NCBI GenBank assembly: GCA_947468785.1
Contig: CANIMS010000086.1
Span: 1-6,797, forward strand
DNA length: 6,797 nucleotides
Direction: 5' to 3'
Origin: Betaproteobacteria bacterium
Lineage (GTDB): Bacteria > Pseudomonadota > Gammaproteobacteria > Burkholderiales > Burkholderiaceae
How positions within the stretch are numbered: position 1 is the stretch's first letter; every line of letters starts with the position of its first letter. Below, piece by piece: positions 4,945 to 6,797 of the stretch. Both the position numbers and the translations under genes were made by a program. The notes below the pieces were generated by a model, which did no database searches, was not told the DNA's origin, and saw only the letters and a list, made by a program, of their open reading frames with translations.

Positions 4945-6797
4945 TTAGATGGAGATTGGGTCCCGCTCAATCAACCAACGAATATTCTCGCCCTTGCTAA
5001 TCCGACCTTGGGATTGACCTCGTAGATCTTGATCAATTGCCTCTAAGATTTCCTGTAATTGCTTGCGATCGCCTGACTCCAGCAACAATTGTGCACGCTC
5101 TGTTCCTGCCACTCGCATCAGCGCCTTAGGCACGGGATCATAGGCCTTAAGTCCATTACCTATAAGGCCTTTAGCCCTTAGGCGCCCATTCAGGGAGCTC
5201 AGAAATTGAATTGCCTTATCAAGACTTTTTGCTTCAGCATGGATCAAGCCCTGATATGAGAAGGGCGGTAGCTTAGCCTCCTCTCTTTCATTGGCGGTAT
5301 ATGACAAGAATCCATCGACATCGTGACGAAGTAGAAATTGAAATACGGGCGCCTCTGGATATTGAGTTTCTATATACATATCACCCCCAGCCTGCCCCTC
5401 ACTACCAGACCTACCTGCGCGACCTGCAACCTGTACTAATTGCGCAAACAATCTTTCAGCAGCCCGAAAATCTTGTGAGAACAATCTGCTATCTGCATCC
5501 AATGCAGCTACTAAACCAATGTTTTGATAGTCGTGTCCTTTGGCGATCATCTGCGTGCCCACCACTAGATCTACATTGCCCGAATGAATTTCCTGAAACA
5601 GCTCCTCTGCGCCTTTACTTTTTTTGCTTGAGTCTGTATCAACTCGCAAAACACGGGCATTAGGCCATATGTCCTCGATAGAGTCCTCCACCTTTTGAGT
5701 TCCTTGACCCAAACCCTTGAGATCAGCATTTCCGCAATCTGGACAATGCTCTGGAATGGGCTTTACCAAACCGCAATGATGGCAATTAAGAACTGCTTTT
5801 CGATTAAGTGCGCCCGCTTTATGCATCACCATATACGAACTACACTGCTGACACTTTGATAGCCAAGAGCATGCATTGCAACTAAGCACTGGCGCATATC
5901 CTCTGCGATTAATTAATATGAGGCTCTGTTTTTTAGCATCTAAATTTTTACTGATAGCGCGTACTAAAGTTTTTGTAATGGGGCTCTTGCTAATCGGTTT
6001 ATCAGCATCGCCGGGACTAAATTGATTTTGAGGATCTCGCGTATTAATCAAATGCACCTTTGGCAAGCCCGCCCCTTGGGCTCTTTGATCTAGGCGAATA
6101 TATTCATACCGCCCAGCCCTTGCAGCCATCCAAGTTTCGAGTGAGGGAGTTGCCGATGAAAGCAGAATGGGCGCCTTCACATCATGTGCGCGCCAGATTG
6201 CTAAATCTCTGGCGGAATATCGTATACCGTCTTGTTGTTTATAAGAAGGGTCGTGCTCTTCATCTACCACAATCGCTTTTAAGTTTGGCATCGGTGTTAG
6301 TGCAGCCAACCTAGTGCCTAAAATGATTTGGGCCTTACCTGTCATTGCCTCATACCATGCAACACCTCTTTGATTTTCTGGTATTGCACTATGTAGCACT
6401 GCCATATTTTTATTTGGAAAATAGGCTCGAACTCTGCGCTCTAATTGTGGTGTTAGATTAATCTCGGGAACCAAAATTAATACTTGAGCTTTTGCATCCT
6501 CCAGGATTGAACTAAGCCAGCTTAAAAATACCGCCGTCTTTCCGCTTCCTGTTTGTCCTTGCAATAAGATTGCTCTGAATTTTTTTTCGACTGCAATATT
6601 GCGCAGGGTATTCAAGGCCGATTGTTGTTCTTTGTTTAACTGAGATTCCGCAATCAGGCCTTCGCTTTTTATTTCACGATCTTTTTTTTCTTTTTTCTTT
6701 TCTGCAGCAATGAGTTTCTTGGGGATCTTTTCCCAATCCTCTGGCTTTTTCCACATTTGCGGGATGGTGGGCACAATGGTTTCACCAAGCCCATGAA
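4945..6797 (-). CDS. priA: Primosomal protein N' (replication restart helicase PriA), 5' end beyond window
   Basis: DEAD/DEAH-like 3'-5' helicase that recognises stalled forks and reloads the replisome. The frame stays open to the right edge; 616 codons are visible. A GTG at 6774 is not the real start, because the seven codons before it (HGLGETI) match the end of the PriA N-terminal DNA-binding domain (H-x-x-G-E pattern). Counting from the edge: Walker A GQTGSGKT at 80-87, DEEH at 178-181, SAT at 214-216, eight zinc-binding cysteines in four pairs (306/309, 315/318, 338/341, 351/354) inserted in the helicase core, GTQMIAKGHD at 413-422, QVAGRAGR at 455-462, then the C-terminal domain ending in RWLIERDPISI. 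Roughly 70-100 residues are probably missing upstream. The region between the N-terminal domain and helicase core, about residues 15-50, is short and lysine/glutamate-rich where E. coli PriA has a winged-helix domain. The stop codon faces gcvH 3 bp away. Confidence 0.95.
   Translation of the reverse strand, partial: HGLGETIVPTIPQMWKKPEDWEKIPKKLIAAEKKKEKKDREIKSEGLIAESQLNKEQQSALNTLRNIAVEKKFRAILLQGQTGSGKTAVFLSWLSSILEDAKAQVLILVPEINLTPQLERRVRAYFPNKNMAVLHSAIPENQRGVAWYEAMTGKAQIILGTRLAALTPMPNLKAIVVDEEHDPSYKQQDGIRYSARDLAIWRAHDVKAPILLSSATPSLETWMAARAGRYEYIRLDQRAQGAGLPKVHLINTRDPQNQFSPGDADKPISKSPITKTLVRAISKNLDAKKQSLILINRRGYAPVLSCNACSWLSKCQQCSSYMVMHKAGALNRKAVLNCHHCGLVKPIPEHCPDCGNADLKGLGQGTQKVEDSIEDIWPNARVLRVDTDSSKKSKGAEELFQEIHSGNVDLVVGTQMIAKGHDYQNIGLVAALDADSRLFSQDFRAAERLFAQLVQVAGRAGRSGSEGQAGGDMYIETQYPEAPVFQFLLRHDVDGFLSYTANEREEAKLPPFSYQGLIHAEAKSLDKAIQFLSSLNGRLRAKGLIGNGLKAYDPVPKALMRVAGTERAQLLLESGDRKQLQEILEAIDQDLRGQSQGRISKGENIRWLIERDPISI

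Noticed and set aside
5301..5663. Plus-strand open frames inside priA (also 6060-6314), and other overlapping frames inside rsmI, gmhA and the desaturase
   Set aside because: They overlap strongly conserved coding sequence in another frame, have no recognisable domain and no start signals.
1..6797. A new multi-gene defence, mobile or metabolic system
   Set aside because: Genes are unrelated housekeeping functions in alternating orientation, with no transposase, integrase, repeat array, toxin-antitoxin pair or clustered unknown genes.

Overview
The window looks like a chromosomal housekeeping region from a low-to-moderate GC (mid-40s %, estimated by eye) betaproteobacterium. A Polynucleobacter-like member of the Burkholderiaceae is my best guess. 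This rests on protein sequence character, the rsmI / phosphoheptose isomerase / c-type cytochrome / priA gene content, and AT-rich intergenic spacers with few Shine-Dalgarno sites. I could not run a database search, so the genus is an inference.

Layout from left to right: a GmhA-type sugar-phosphate isomerase on the minus strand is divergent from rsmI (16S rRNA 2'-O-methyltransferase, plus strand). rsmI converges on a membrane-anchored mono-haem cytochrome c5-family protein (minus), with a strong hairpin between them that can serve both directions. A tRNA-Arg(CCG) gene follows on the plus strand. After it come a membrane fatty acid desaturase with three histidine boxes and a 61-residue double-CxxC zinc-ribbon protein, both plus. 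A GloC/YcbL-type metallo-beta-lactamase-fold hydrolase (minus) is divergent from gcvH (plus). gcvH converges with only 3 bp to spare on priA (minus), whose 5' end lies beyond the right edge.

The genes do not form one pathway. They cover LPS heptose precursor synthesis, ribosome methylation, electron transport, membrane lipid unsaturation, methylglyoxal detoxification, glycine cleavage (lipoyl carrier) and replication restart. Most are single-gene transcription units in alternating orientation, so intergenic regions are short divergent or convergent junctions. No gene-free stretch exceeds 300 bases. The longest run without a protein-coding gene, between the cytochrome and the desaturase, holds the tRNA.

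I found no mobile element, CRISPR array, toxin-antitoxin pair, prophage or obvious new multi-gene system. The points most worth a second look are the uncharacterised zinc-ribbon protein, an isolated and somewhat divergent GcvH, a PriA whose region before the helicase core looks shortened and lysine-rich, and a general lack of Shine-Dalgarno sites that may mean leaderless transcripts.
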